Assembly: GCF_946478785.1 (NCBI RefSeq)
Contig: NZ_CAMLDD010000030.1
Span: 4,130 to 68,129, forward strand
Direction: 5' to 3'
Source of the DNA: an uncultured Flavobacterium sp.
GTDB taxonomy: Bacteria > Bacteroidota > Bacteroidia > Flavobacteriales > Flavobacteriaceae
DNA: 64,000 nucleotides
Position numbers and translations under genes: made by a program. Within the stretch, counting starts at the first letter, position 1. Each line of letters opens with the position of its first letter. The notes under the pieces were generated by a model, which worked only from the letters and a program-made list of their open reading frames with translations, was not told where the DNA came from and did not search any database. Shown here one piece after another: positions 1-8,827 of this stretch.

Positions 1-1
1 T

Positions 2-601
2 GTTATGGAAGTTGCTACTCCGGAAGGCTGGCGAAAAAATCAGGAACTTGTTTTGGATTTTTACAACAAAAGACGTCAACAGCTCAAGGAAGTTCAACCG
101 AATTTAGGGCATCAGATTTTAGCCGAATTAGAACAGGATTTTGACGTTCATATTATCACACAAAATGTAGATGATTTACACGAACGTGCTGGCAGTACCA
201 AAGTCCTGCATCTGCATGGTGAATTATTAAAAGTAAGAAGTACAAAAAACAAAAACCATATTCTAGACTGGCCTGAAGATTTATACACTGGCGATCTTGA
301 TGAAAACGGACACCAATTGCGTCCGCATATTGTTTGGTTTGGCGAAGATGTTCCGGCTCTTGAAGAGGCTATTGAAATTACAGAAACCGCCGATTATTTT
401 GCTGTAATTGGCACATCGCTACAAGTATATCCTGCGGCTGGATTAATTTCCTATACGTATAGCATTACTCCGGTTTTTTATATTGATCCAAAACCTATTG
501 CGATTCCGAACATTCAAAATAAGGTCGAAGTTATTGCTAAACCTGCTTCTGAAGGTGTTGCCATTTTAAGGGAGAAATTATTTGAAATAGAAAAAATATG
601 A
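2..601 (+). CDS. Sir2-family NAD-dependent protein deacylase, 5' end cut by window
   Basis: Sirtuins remove acyl groups from protein lysines using NAD. Visible are TQNVDDLH (NAD/ribose site), the catalytic LHG histidine and GTSLQVYPAAG (NAD binding). The frame is open to the window edge, and the first 30-40 residues, which should carry the GAGISxxSGIxxFR motif, lie outside, so the ATG at position 5 is internal. The visible part has no cysteine, so the four-Cys zinc site usual between the HG motif and the Rossmann core is absent. The stop overlaps the next start (ATGA), so the two genes are translationally coupled. The family is clear; the acyl specificity is not. Confidence 0.9.
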   Translation, partial: VMEVATPEGWRKNQELVLDFYNKRRQQLKEVQPNLGHQILAELEQDFDVHIITQNVDDLHERAGSTKVLHLHGELLKVRSTKNKNHILDWPEDLYTGDLDENGHQLRPHIVWFGEDVPALEEAIEITETADYFAVIGTSLQVYPAAGLISYTYSITPVFYIDPKPIAIPNIQNKVEVIAKPASEGVAILREKLFEIEKI

Positions 602-1290
602 TATTCCAAAGCTGGTTACAGGTATTGTCACAATATAATTTGCTCTCCTTATTTCTTTTCTTTCTGATTGAAAATTTAATTCTGATTATTTTTTCCATTA
701 TTCTTGGAAAAATTGTTGAGTATGACAATACTAAAATCAGCAAAACAGACCGTAAATGGTTAATTTCAACCTTAATCTGCAATACATTGATAACGCTGTT
801 AGGCTATAAATTATACTATTTCGGAATTATCAAAATAGATTTTTCACCTTCCATCCTGTCTATAGTTTTTGATACATTATTGTTGGTTATTTTGATGGAC
901 TTTTTTATGTTTTGTTTTCATTTTCTGGCACATCGTTTAAAATGGTTCAGTCCTATCCATAGGCTTCATCACACACATGTTGAAACAAGTGTATACAGCC
1001 TGTACATTCTTCATCCAATAGAAACTTTAGGATTTGGAATGATATGGCTAATTACGATTATACTACTGGATTTCAATTACCTCAGCATTATTATTTATCT
1101 GATTTTAAATTTACTGTACGGAATATTTGGACACCTGAAAAAAGATGTTTTCCCTAAGTTTTGGTACAAAAACCATCTTACAAAATGGATTTCGACCACA
1201 AAATTTCATTACGACCATCATAAAAACGAATCTCATAATTATGGTTTTTACTTTACTATTTGGGACAAAATTTTTAAAACAAACATTTAA
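598..1290 (+). CDS. Sterol desaturase / fatty acid hydroxylase superfamily membrane protein
   Basis: A 230-residue integral membrane protein with about four hydrophobic segments. It has the di-iron histidine clusters of the fatty acid hydroxylase superfamily: HFLAH (108-112), HRLHH (121-125) and HYDHH (204-208). Members hydroxylate or desaturate lipid chains, sterols or carotenoids at the membrane; the substrate cannot be read here. It overlaps the sirtuin gene by 4 bases (ATGA) and so belongs to the same transcript. It ends about 90 bases before purB, which has its own promoter. Confidence 0.85.
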   Translation: MIFQSWLQVLSQYNLLSLFLFFLIENLILIIFSIILGKIVEYDNTKISKTDRKWLISTLICNTLITLLGYKLYYFGIIKIDFSPSILSIVFDTLLLVILMDFFMFCFHFLAHRLKWFSPIHRLHHTHVETSVYSLYILHPIETLGFGMIWLITIILLDFNYLSIIIYLILNLLYGIFGHLKKDVFPKFWYKNHLTKWISTTKFHYDHHKNESHNYGFYFTIWDKIFKTNI

Positions 1291-1322
1291 TTCCAAATTC
1301 CCGTATAATAACACTTCAGTAA

Positions 1323-1354
1323 TTTTCAGAAGTTTTAACAATACCTTATATTTG
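1323..1354 (+). promoter_or_regulatory. Bacteroidota-type promoter for purB
   Basis: A perfect TAnnTTTG -7 element (TATATTTG, 1347-1354) lies 25 bases before the purB start, with a T-rich -33-like TTTTC about 19 bases upstream. Confidence 0.6.
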
Positions 1355-1379
1355 CACCTTTCGAAAAAACAACACAACA

Positions 1380-2726
1380 ATGACTACTCTAAACGAATTG
1401 AATGCTATATCGCCTATTGACGGAAGATATAGAAGTAAAACCCAAAATTTAGCACCTTTTTTCTCTGAAGAGGCTTTGATAAAATATCGTGTATTAGTTG
1501 AGGTAGAATACTTTATTGCTTTATGCGAAATTCCGTTACCACAGTTAAAGGACGTAAATCCAAATTTATTTGACAGCTTACGTGATATCTATAAAAACTT
1601 CTCTACAGAAGACGCACTTTGGATTAAAGAAACAGAGAAAGTAACCAATCACGATGTAAAAGCGGTTGAATACTTTATTAAAGATGCTTTTGAAAAATTA
1701 GGTTTATCTCAATATAAGGAGTTCATTCATTTCGGATTAACATCTCAGGATATTAACAATACTGCAATTCCGCTTTCTACAAAAGAAGCTTTTGAAAAAG
1801 TTTATATGCCTTCTTTAATTTCCCTGATTGCAAAATTAAAAGAATTAAGCACTGAATGGAAGGATATCCCAATGTTGGCACGTACACACGGACAGCCTGC
1901 CTCTCCTACTCGTTTGGGCAAAGAGCTTTTGGTTTTTGTAGAGCGTTTAGAAGAGCAGATGCGGTTGTTATTCAACATTCCGTTTGCAGCTAAATTTGGC
2001 GGTGCAACAGGAAATTACAATGCACATCATATAGCGTATCCACAAACTGACTGGAAAAAATTTGGAAGTAATTTTGTAGAAACCATTCTTGGCTTACACC
2101 ATTCTTTCCCAACTACACAAATTGAACATTATGATCATTTTGCAGCATTTTTTGATTCTCTGAAAAGAATCAACAATATCATCATAGATTTGGATCGTGA
2201 CATCTGGACATATGTTTCGATGGATTATTTTAAACAAAAAATCAAAGCCGGAGAAATTGGATCATCCGCAATGCCACATAAAGTTAACCCGATTGATTTT
2301 GAAAACTCAGAAGGAAATTTAGGAATTGCAAATGCCATATTTGAGCATTTATCTGCTAAATTACCAATCTCAAGATTACAGCGCGATTTGACTGACAGTA
2401 CCGTTTTACGTAATATCGGAGTTCCGATAGGACACACCATTATTGCTTTTGAAGCTTCTCTGAAGGGTCTAAACAAATTGCTTTTGAACGAAGCAAAATT
2501 TGCAGAAGATTTAGAGAAAAACTGGGCGGTTGTGGCAGAAGCAATTCAGACGATTTTACGTCGTGAAGCGTATCCAAACCCATATGAAGCTTTAAAAGGG
2601 TTAACCAGAACCAATGAAGCGATTGATAAAAATGCAATTCATAATTTTATTGCGACTTTGGAGGTGTCTGATGCTATTAAGGAAGAATTAATGCAAATAA
2701 CACCTGCAAATTTCACAGGAATCTAA
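1380..2726 (+). CDS. purB: Adenylosuccinate lyase
   Basis: Catalyses two fumarate-releasing steps of purine synthesis: SAICAR to AICAR and adenylosuccinate to AMP. The 448 residues match the usual length. The fumarase/aspartase superfamily signature GSSAMPHKVNP is at 294-304, holding the catalytic-loop serine, and ARTHGQ (H170) supplies the general acid region. The ATG follows a perfect -7 element by 25 bases. It is monocistronic: the next gene is 230 bases away across a dispersed repeat. Function is confident from motif and full-length similarity. Confidence 0.97.
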   Translation: MTTLNELNAISPIDGRYRSKTQNLAPFFSEEALIKYRVLVEVEYFIALCEIPLPQLKDVNPNLFDSLRDIYKNFSTEDALWIKETEKVTNHDVKAVEYFIKDAFEKLGLSQYKEFIHFGLTSQDINNTAIPLSTKEAFEKVYMPSLISLIAKLKELSTEWKDIPMLARTHGQPASPTRLGKELLVFVERLEEQMRLLFNIPFAAKFGGATGNYNAHHIAYPQTDWKKFGSNFVETILGLHHSFPTTQIEHYDHFAAFFDSLKRINNIIIDLDRDIWTYVSMDYFKQKIKAGEIGSSAMPHKVNPIDFENSEGNLGIANAIFEHLSAKLPISRLQRDLTDSTVLRNIGVPIGHTIIAFEASLKGLNKLLLNEAKFAEDLEKNWAVVAEAIQTILRREAYPNPYEALKGLTRTNEAIDKNAIHNFIATLEVSDAIKEELMQITPANFTGI

Positions 2727-2798
2727 AGAAATCCTAAAATATTTTACTAAAAAAAGTTATCTTTATCGATAGCTTTTTTTATTGAATTTTATTGGAAT

Positions 2799-2943
2799 TA
2801 GCCCGGATAGAATGGAAAGCCTTTTGTGAAAAAGACTATATTTTTTTGCTGGGACAGAGCAACCAGCGGAAGCTCCTGTAACTGCTTTAAAAATATGTTT
2901 TTTGAATAAAAGCTTGAAATGAAAGCCGGAATAGCTCCCGAAC
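2799..2943 (-). repeat. Dispersed Flavobacterium-type hairpin repeat, copy A
   Basis: Starts with TAGCCCGGATAGAATGGAAA followed by CCTTTTGT and ends with GAATAGCTCCCGAA. These match the ends of copies B-E read in the opposite orientation. It fills the purB-antiporter intergenic gap. A small minus-strand open frame across it is not considered a gene. Confidence 0.6.
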
Positions 2944-2959
2944 AAAAAAAACACCATTT

Positions 2960-5197
2960 ATGATTGCCTTAAGCGCTGCTGCTGAAACTACACACCATTT
3001 GAAACCATTGATTAGTGATTTAGGACTTATCCTGATTACTGCCGGAATTGCTGTCCTAATTTTTAAAAAAATGAAACAGCCCTTAGTTCTGGGTTATTTA
3101 ATTGCCGGTTTCTTAGCGGGAAACCACTTCGATTTTTTTCCGTCTATAACCGATATGAAAAGTGTTGAAGTCTGGGCAGAAATTGGCGTGATTATTCTGC
3201 TGTTTAGCCTGGGACTAGAATTTAGTTTTAAAAAACTGATGAAGGTGGGCGGAACGGCATCTATTACTGCCATAACCCAAATTATCACCATGGTCCTCAT
3301 TGGTTATATGGTTGGGCAATGGATGGGGTGGTCAGGAATGGACAGTATTTTTCTTGGTGTTATTTTATCGATTTCCTCTACAACAATCATTTTGAAAACA
3401 TTTGATGAGCTGGGTGTCAAGGCACAAAAATTTGCCGGAATCGTTATTGGTTCTCTCATTGTGCAGGATATTGTTGCCATTTTGATGATGGTGCTGCTTT
3501 CGACTATTGCAGTAAGCCAGCAATTCTCAGGTAGTGAATTGATGATGTCAGTTCTAAAATTGATTTTCTTTTTGACAGTTTGGTTTGTAGGCGGAATCTT
3601 TTTCATTCCAACCTTTCTGAAAAAAACAAAACATCTGCTAACGGATGAAATGCTGCTGATTATTTCGTTGGCCTTGTGTTTAATGATGGTAAGTTTCGCT
3701 GCAAATGTTGGTTTCTCTCCGGCATTGGGTGCTTTTATAATGGGATCCATAATTGCAGAAACAACTCAGGCTGAACATATTGAACATCTCATAAAACCAG
3801 TAAAAGATTTATTTGGTGCGATATTCTTCGTATCTGTCGGAATGTTAATCGATCCTGGAATGTTATATACCTATGCTCTTCCGGTAGCAATTTTAACCCT
3901 GGTAACAATTTTTGGCCAATCAGTAAGTTCTACAATTGGGGCTTTAATTGCCGGACAGCCTTTAAAACAATCTGTACAGACCGGTATGAGTTTATCACAA
4001 ATTGGAGAGTTTTCATTTATCATTGCTACTTTAGGAATGACGCTTAACGTAACGAGCTCCTTTTTATATCCGGTTGTAGTGGCCGTTTCAGCAGTGACTA
4101 CATTTACGACACCGTTTATGGTAAAACATGCAGTTCCTTTTTCTGATTTCCTGGAACGCAAATTACCTCGCAAATGGGTTAAAAACATTAACCGCTACAG
4201 TGTAAATGCACAGGCCATAAAAGCTGTCAGTACATGGCAAAAAGTACTAAATGCCTATATACTCCAAATTATAATACATACCATTGTAATTGCTGCTATT
4301 ATTTTATTGTCTTCTGAATTCGTTGCTCCTTTGGTAGCCGATACCCGGTTTGGCAATACCCTTGCAGCACTTATTACTTTAATTTCAATTGCCCCGTTTT
4401 TATGGGCACTTTCATTACGACGTGTTGCCGTTGAAGAAGTCGAATTATTATGGGAGGAACGCAAATACAGAGGTGCACTTTTAATGCTGATTTTAATCCG
4501 GATGAGTATTGGATTATTTTTTGTTGGTTTTTTACTAAATATTTTCTTTTCTCCTGTGGTTGCTTTTGTTGCACTTGTTATTGCTATAATAGTTTATCAA
4601 ATTTTCCCTAAAAAGCTGAATGAACAATATCATAAAATTGAAAATCACTTTTTGAAAAATTTAAATGATCGTGAAAACAAAAAAATCGACAGACGTTATG
4701 CCAATTTAATGCCGTGGGATGGCCACATGTCTTTTTTTGATATTGGAAGAGAATCAAATTTAGCCGGAAAAACATTAGAGGAATTACGTATTCGCGAGGA
4801 AATGGGAATCAATATTGCATATATAAAAAGAGGCGATGTTACAATTCCGATTCCTACTAAAAATGAAAGGCTTTTTCCTGGCGACGAAATTTGCATAATT
4901 GGCACTGATGCACAGGTTACTGAATTCACAAAATACCTGAACCAGAATGAAACTGACGATGCAAAAGCGGTAGAAGAATCTCAAATCGTACTACGCCAAT
5001 TAGAAGTTTTTGATGAAGAATTTACACAAAAAAGCATTGGGCAATTCAGAGCCAGAACCAACGGAATGGTTGTGGGAATTGAAAGAAACGGTAATCGTAT
5101 TTTAAATCCCGAATCGAATATAATATTAGAGAAAAATGATATTATCTGGGTGGTAGGTGATAAAAAGCGAATGGCAGAATTAATGAAAAAAGCTTAA
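2960..5197 (+). CDS. CPA2-family cation:proton antiporter with two C-terminal RCK-C modules
   Basis: A 745-residue inner-membrane protein related to KefB/KefC and YbaL. Residues about 15-390 form the Na/H-exchanger domain with 10-12 helices; further helices run to about 560. Two TrkA-C (RCK-C) modules follow, about 580-655 and 670-745, each ending in a GDEICIIG or NDIIWVVG-type strand. No NAD-binding RCK-N (TrkA-N) domain is seen between the membrane part and the RCK-C modules, unlike classical Kef. Probably monovalent cation efflux for pH or osmotic homeostasis; the ion is not determined. It stands alone and converges on the peroxiredoxin gene. Confidence 0.88.
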   Translation: MIALSAAAETTHHLKPLISDLGLILITAGIAVLIFKKMKQPLVLGYLIAGFLAGNHFDFFPSITDMKSVEVWAEIGVIILLFSLGLEFSFKKLMKVGGTASITAITQIITMVLIGYMVGQWMGWSGMDSIFLGVILSISSTTIILKTFDELGVKAQKFAGIVIGSLIVQDIVAILMMVLLSTIAVSQQFSGSELMMSVLKLIFFLTVWFVGGIFFIPTFLKKTKHLLTDEMLLIISLALCLMMVSFAANVGFSPALGAFIMGSIIAETTQAEHIEHLIKPVKDLFGAIFFVSVGMLIDPGMLYTYALPVAILTLVTIFGQSVSSTIGALIAGQPLKQSVQTGMSLSQIGEFSFIIATLGMTLNVTSSFLYPVVVAVSAVTTFTTPFMVKHAVPFSDFLERKLPRKWVKNINRYSVNAQAIKAVSTWQKVLNAYILQIIIHTIVIAAIILLSSEFVAPLVADTRFGNTLAALITLISIAPFLWALSLRRVAVEEVELLWEERKYRGALLMLILIRMSIGLFFVGFLLNIFFSPVVAFVALVIAIIVYQIFPKKLNEQYHKIENHFLKNLNDRENKKIDRRYANLMPWDGHMSFFDIGRESNLAGKTLEELRIREEMGINIAYIKRGDVTIPIPTKNERLFPGDEICIIGTDAQVTEFTKYLNQNETDDAKAVEESQIVLRQLEVFDEEFTQKSIGQFRARTNGMVVGIERNGNRILNPESNIILEKNDIIWVVGDKKRMAELMKKA

Positions 5198-5221
5198 AGA
5201 AAGTTGCTAATAACTAAGACT

Positions 5222-5277
5222 CTAAGTTTCTAAGATTAACACTATGAGATTAAAACCTCAGTATCTTAGAAACTTAG
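5222..5277. terminator. Long-loop inverted repeat between convergent genes
   Basis: CTAAGTTTCTAAGAT (5222-5236) pairs perfectly with 5263-5277 around a 26-base loop, between the convergent antiporter and peroxiredoxin genes. Likely a bidirectional terminator or a decayed repeat; it lacks a classical U-tract. Confidence 0.5.
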
Positions 5278-5289
5278 CATCTTAGCATC

Positions 5290-5928
5290 TTATTTATTTG
5301 GCTGTGGCGTCATACGCAGATATGGTTTTATTGGCGTATGTCCTTTAGGGAATTTTGCAGGAATATCACTATCCGGGACAGATGGCGAAATTACTACATC
5401 TCCTCCATCTTTCCAGTTTGCCGGAGTAGCAACACTATAATTGGCAGTTAATTGCAAACTATCTATTACACGAAGCAATTCGTCGAAATTTCTTCCTGTT
5501 GATGCAGGGTATGTCAAAATAAGTTTGATTTTTTTATCGTCACCAATAACAAAAACAGAACGTACTGTAAATTTATCACTTGCATTTGGATGAAGCATAT
5601 CGTATAAAGTAGCTATCTTTTTATCCTCATCTGCAATGATTGGAAAATTTACTGTTGTGTTTTGAGTCTCGTTAATGTCTTTAATCCACTCCAAATGCGA
5701 CTCTAAACCGTCTACACTTAAAGCAATGACTTTTGTATTTCTTTTGGTAAATTCCGGAAGATAATTTGCTACTGTTCCTAACTCAGTTGTACACACCGGA
5801 GTAAAATCTGAAGGATGCGAAAATAAAACACCCCATGAATCTCCTAACCATTCATGAAAACTAATTGGTCCTTGAGTGGTTTCGGCCTGAAAATCCGGAG
5901 CTATATCGCCTAATCGTAATGTTGACAT
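5290..5928 (-). CDS. 1-Cys peroxiredoxin (Prx6-type)
   Basis: Reduces peroxides through a single peroxidatic cysteine. The PxxxTxVC motif is seen as PSDFTPVCTTE with C46, and it is the only cysteine in the 212 residues, so this is a 1-Cys enzyme. The long C-terminal extension (TPANWKDG, then a proline-rich tail) is the Prx6/AhpC2-type dimerisation arm. No signal peptide, so cytoplasmic. Transcribed alone on the minus strand. Confidence 0.93.
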   Translation of the reverse strand: MSTLRLGDIAPDFQAETTQGPISFHEWLGDSWGVLFSHPSDFTPVCTTELGTVANYLPEFTKRNTKVIALSVDGLESHLEWIKDINETQNTTVNFPIIADEDKKIATLYDMLHPNASDKFTVRSVFVIGDDKKIKLILTYPASTGRNFDELLRVIDSLQLTANYSVATPANWKDGGDVVISPSVPDSDIPAKFPKGHTPIKPYLRMTPQPNK

Positions 5929-6012
5929 AATTTTATTTTTTTAGTTCCCCTAAAATTACAAAAAAATAATCAAAAAAACCTAAACCCTACCTTTTCTATC
6001 TATCTTCAGAAA

Positions 6013-7245
6013 TTATATTGCTTTTTTCTTTTGGATATTTGGCAGGAAATAGGCAAGAACTCCAATTAATGGTAAAAATGAACTTATTTTATAGACATAT
6101 TCGATGCTGGTCTTATCAGCAATATATCCTAAAACAGCAGATCCCAAACCTCCCATACCGAAAGCAAATCCAAAGAACAAACCCGAAATCATTCCAACCT
6201 TTCCAGGCTTTAATTCCTGAGCAAAAACCAAAATAGCCGAAAATGCAGAGGCAATTATGATTCCGATAATAACTGCCAAAACCCCAGTCCAGAATAAATT
6301 TGCATAAGGCAAGAGCAAAGTAAAAGGCGCTGCTCCCAGAATCGAAAACCAAATGATATATTTTCTTCCGAAGTGGTCTCCTAAAGGTCCGCCAATTAAA
6401 GTTCCGGCAGCTACAGAAGCAAGAAAAAGAAACAAATAAAATTGAGAATCCTGAACTGACATTGAAAATTTGCTTATCAGATAGAAAGTAAAATAGCTTG
6501 ACATACTTGCCATATAAAAGAATTTCGAAAATATCAGCAATAGTAAAACTATGATCGAAATCGTAATTTTTCTATTTGATAAATGAACTATTTCTTCTTC
6601 TAAAATAGCTTTTTTAGAAGCTTTTAAAATCATGTGGTTTTGATACCAAATCGCAATTCTTGACAAAAGTATAATGCCTAAAATTCCGGCAATCACAAAC
6701 CATATTACATAAGATTGTCCATGTGGTGCCACAACCAAAGCGACTAACAATGGCCCAATGGCACTTCCGGCATTTCCTCCTAACTGAAAAATAGATTGTG
6801 CGAGGCCACGTTTTCCTCCCGAACCTAAAAAAGCTACTCTTGAAGCTTCAGGATGAAAAATGGAAGAACCGATTCCTACTATACCAACTGAAACTAATAA
6901 CATCCAAAAAGACCCCGAAACAGACAATAATGCAAGTCCTGAAATAGAAAAAATCATTGCTGCCACTAGCGAATAAGGCTTTGGTTTTTTGTCTGTATAA
7001 AACCCGACAAAAGGTTGCAGTAAAGAAGATGTCAGCTGAAAAACAAACGTAATCAATCCGATTTGCGTGAAGGTCAGATTGAAGTTTTCTTTTAAAATTG
7101 GATATGTAGATGGAATAACTGCTTGCATCAAATCATTTAATAAATGGGCAAATGCAATTGAAAATAATACCGAATAAACTGTTTTTTGGGCTAATGCACT
7201 GCCATCGACTGAAGCAGTTGGTGTAGATGAATTCATATTAGGCAA
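6013..7245 (-). CDS. MFS transporter, fosmidomycin-resistance (Fsr) type
   Basis: A 410-residue, 12-helix major facilitator protein. The N-terminal FAHLLNDLMQAVIPSTYPILKE segment has the HxxND pattern of the Fsr subfamily, and the loop 2-3 motif reads GFYTDKKPKPYS. Known relatives export fosmidomycin or are drug pumps; the native substrate is unknown. It begins 18 bases after the AEC carrier stop, so both are probably read from the promoter at 8193-8200. Confidence 0.85.
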   Translation of the reverse strand: MPNMNSSTPTASVDGSALAQKTVYSVLFSIAFAHLLNDLMQAVIPSTYPILKENFNLTFTQIGLITFVFQLTSSLLQPFVGFYTDKKPKPYSLVAAMIFSISGLALLSVSGSFWMLLVSVGIVGIGSSIFHPEASRVAFLGSGGKRGLAQSIFQLGGNAGSAIGPLLVALVVAPHGQSYVIWFVIAGILGIILLSRIAIWYQNHMILKASKKAILEEEIVHLSNRKITISIIVLLLLIFSKFFYMASMSSYFTFYLISKFSMSVQDSQFYLFLFLASVAAGTLIGGPLGDHFGRKYIIWFSILGAAPFTLLLPYANLFWTGVLAVIIGIIIASAFSAILVFAQELKPGKVGMISGLFFGFAFGMGGLGSAVLGYIADKTSIEYVYKISSFLPLIGVLAYFLPNIQKKKAI

Positions 7246-7263
7246 ACAAAATTGATAATCAAA

Positions 7264-8178
7264 TTATATTACAAAACTAACTATAAAATACCAGATTGCG
7301 AGAGTTAAAAAGGAGATTGGGATTCCGAAACCCACCATCATACTGCTTAGTTTTGGTTTTAAACCATAAGTAGAAGCTAGAATTGCACCTGTAATCATGG
7401 GTGCCATAGCGGTTTCCATTATTGTGATTTTTATAGGCTCAGAATACTGCCTGAAAATAAAAACGTATAAAACTAAAATTACAAACGGAACCAGAATAAG
7501 CTTAAAAAAAAGCCCGAGTCGCAAAAATCTCCAATGCTTGCTTTTTCTATCAAAGTTAAGCTGTAATCCAACTGACAATAAGGCAAGCGGTGTTACCAAA
7601 CTTCCAATTTTTAGCAAGACAGACTGAATATCCAAGTTTAAATCATAGCTGTAAACATTCATTAAGCAGGCTACAACAAACATTATAAACGGTGGAAATA
7701 CTATGATTTTCTTTATAATACTAAAAGTATCCGGACTTCCTTTAGAATAAAAAGCGGCGACAAAAACCCCTAAGGTTGAAACCACCACAAAAGTACCAGG
7801 CTGATCAACCAAAACTGCTGTTTCTAAACCTTTTTTTCCAAATAAAGCTTCAATTATTGGGTAACCCAAAAATGATGAATTACTTAATCCCGCAGTTAGA
7901 ATCAAGCATCCAATAAGCTTATTAGACCAGCCCAACCTTCTTCCTAAAAAGTGAAAAAATATAAACGCCAGAATAAAAGTAATCCATCCTGCGCCTATTG
8001 GGAATAGTAATTCATTGCTCCATTTTATTTTAGGAATATGATATAAGGTAATTGCAGGAAGACATATGTAAATGACAATCTTGTTAAGAATTTTGTAAAT
8101 GTTTGATGGAAAACCTTTCACTCTTTGCAAAAGCAATCCTAAAAACAAAAAGAAAAATATTAGAATAAAATTGTTCAT
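7264..8178 (-). CDS. AEC-family transporter (auxin efflux carrier type)
   Basis: A 304-residue protein with about ten hydrophobic helices in two inverted halves, typical of the AEC/MdcF family. Bacterial members move malate, malonate or other organic acids; the substrate cannot be inferred. First gene of a likely two-gene unit with the MFS transporter. A perfect -7 element on the minus strand at 8193-8200 sits just before the ATG. Confidence 0.85.
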   Translation of the reverse strand: MNNFILIFFFLFLGLLLQRVKGFPSNIYKILNKIVIYICLPAITLYHIPKIKWSNELLFPIGAGWITFILAFIFFHFLGRRLGWSNKLIGCLILTAGLSNSSFLGYPIIEALFGKKGLETAVLVDQPGTFVVVSTLGVFVAAFYSKGSPDTFSIIKKIIVFPPFIMFVVACLMNVYSYDLNLDIQSVLLKIGSLVTPLALLSVGLQLNFDRKSKHWRFLRLGLFFKLILVPFVILVLYVFIFRQYSEPIKITIMETAMAPMITGAILASTYGLKPKLSSMMVGFGIPISFLTLAIWYFIVSFVI

Positions 8179-8192
8179 ATCACAGGTTCACG

Positions 8193-8200
8193 CAAAAATA
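8193..8200 (-). promoter_or_regulatory. -7 element for the AEC/MFS pair
   Basis: TATTTTTG on the minus strand matches TAnnTTTG, about 15 bases before the AEC start. No clear -33 element. Confidence 0.4.
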
Positions 8201-8312
8201 AGCATTTATAATTAGTGATTAATAAAGAGTATATAGTAATTAGTTTTTTTCTACTATCAACATTTAGTAATCTTTTATTTTTTATTCTTTACTAATAAAA
8301 ACGTTAAAATAA

Positions 8313-8342
8313 TTTGTTATTGAATAAAACTCTTTATATTTG
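8313..8342 (+). promoter_or_regulatory. Promoter of the Rrf2-family gene
   Basis: TTTG (8313-8316), an 18-base spacer and a perfect TATATTTG (8335-8342). Transcription should start near 8348, which fixes the translation start at 8362 and excludes the longer TTG-initiated frame at 8314. Confidence 0.7.
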
Positions 8343-8358
8343 TAATATATTTTATTAC
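8342..8358. promoter_or_regulatory. Putative Rrf2 operator 1
   Basis: Inverted repeat GTAATA-N5-TATTAC covering the expected transcription start, right after the -7 element. The same 17-bp pattern recurs before the downstream oxidoreductase. Its position suggests autorepression. Confidence 0.5.
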
Positions 8359-8361
8359 AGT

Positions 8362-8769
8362 ATGCTTTCAGGTAAATTTGCCATAACGATTCACATTCTT
8401 ACCTTGCTGACTAAATTCCCTAATGATTATCTGTCATCGGAATTTATTGCAGGAAGTATTAATCTGAACCCGGTTTTGGTGAGAAAAGAAATTGCAAATT
8501 TAAAAGCACATCATATTGTAGAAAGCAAAGAAGGCAAAAACGGCGGGACAAAACTGGCTGTAGGTGCCTCAAAGCTGACTTTAAAAGAAATTTTTGAAGT
8601 CACTTTTGAAACTATAAATTTAGGTTATGCCAAAAACCAGCCCAATCCGGATTGCCCTGTTGGAAAAAAAATCAATCAAAATTTAGCTGCTTTATATGCT
8701 GAAATGAATCAAAAAATTAGTTTACAGCTGAATGATATCACATTAGAAGATTTTTCGGCCCAGTTTTAA
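8362..8769 (+). CDS. Rrf2-family transcriptional regulator (YwnA-like)
   Basis: A 135-residue winged-helix regulator: SGKFAITIHILTLL, then the recognition region NLNPVLVRKEIANLKAHHIVESKEGKNGG, as in Rrf2 proteins. One cysteine (in NPDCPVGKK) remains where Fe-S type Rrf2 members carry three, so this is likely the non-cluster, YwnA-like class. The start is set by the promoter at 8313-8342. It is followed by an NAD(P)-binding protein, the same pairing as ywnA/ywnB of Bacillus. A shared palindrome before both genes suggests it represses itself and its partner. Confidence 0.88.
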   Translation: MLSGKFAITIHILTLLTKFPNDYLSSEFIAGSINLNPVLVRKEIANLKAHHIVESKEGKNGGTKLAVGASKLTLKEIFEVTFETINLGYAKNQPNPDCPVGKKINQNLAALYAEMNQKISLQLNDITLEDFSAQF

Positions 8770-8792
8770 AAACTATTTTTTTAAACAAAACT

Positions 8793-8809
8793 GTAACATT
8801 TTTTATTAC
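8793..8809. promoter_or_regulatory. Putative Rrf2 operator 2
   Basis: GTAACA-N5-TATTAC, one base different from operator 1 at 8342-8358, located 18 bases before the oxidoreductase start. Confidence 0.45.
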
Positions 8810-8827
8810 TAAATAAATTTATATATT

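Noticed and set aside
2763..2957. Small minus-strand open frame between purB and the antiporter
   Set aside because: It lies across dispersed repeat copy A and has no promoter or coding character.
8314..8361. Longer N-terminus for the Rrf2 regulator starting at TTG 8314
   Set aside because: A well-formed promoter (-7 at 8335-8342) lies inside it, so it would not be transcribed.
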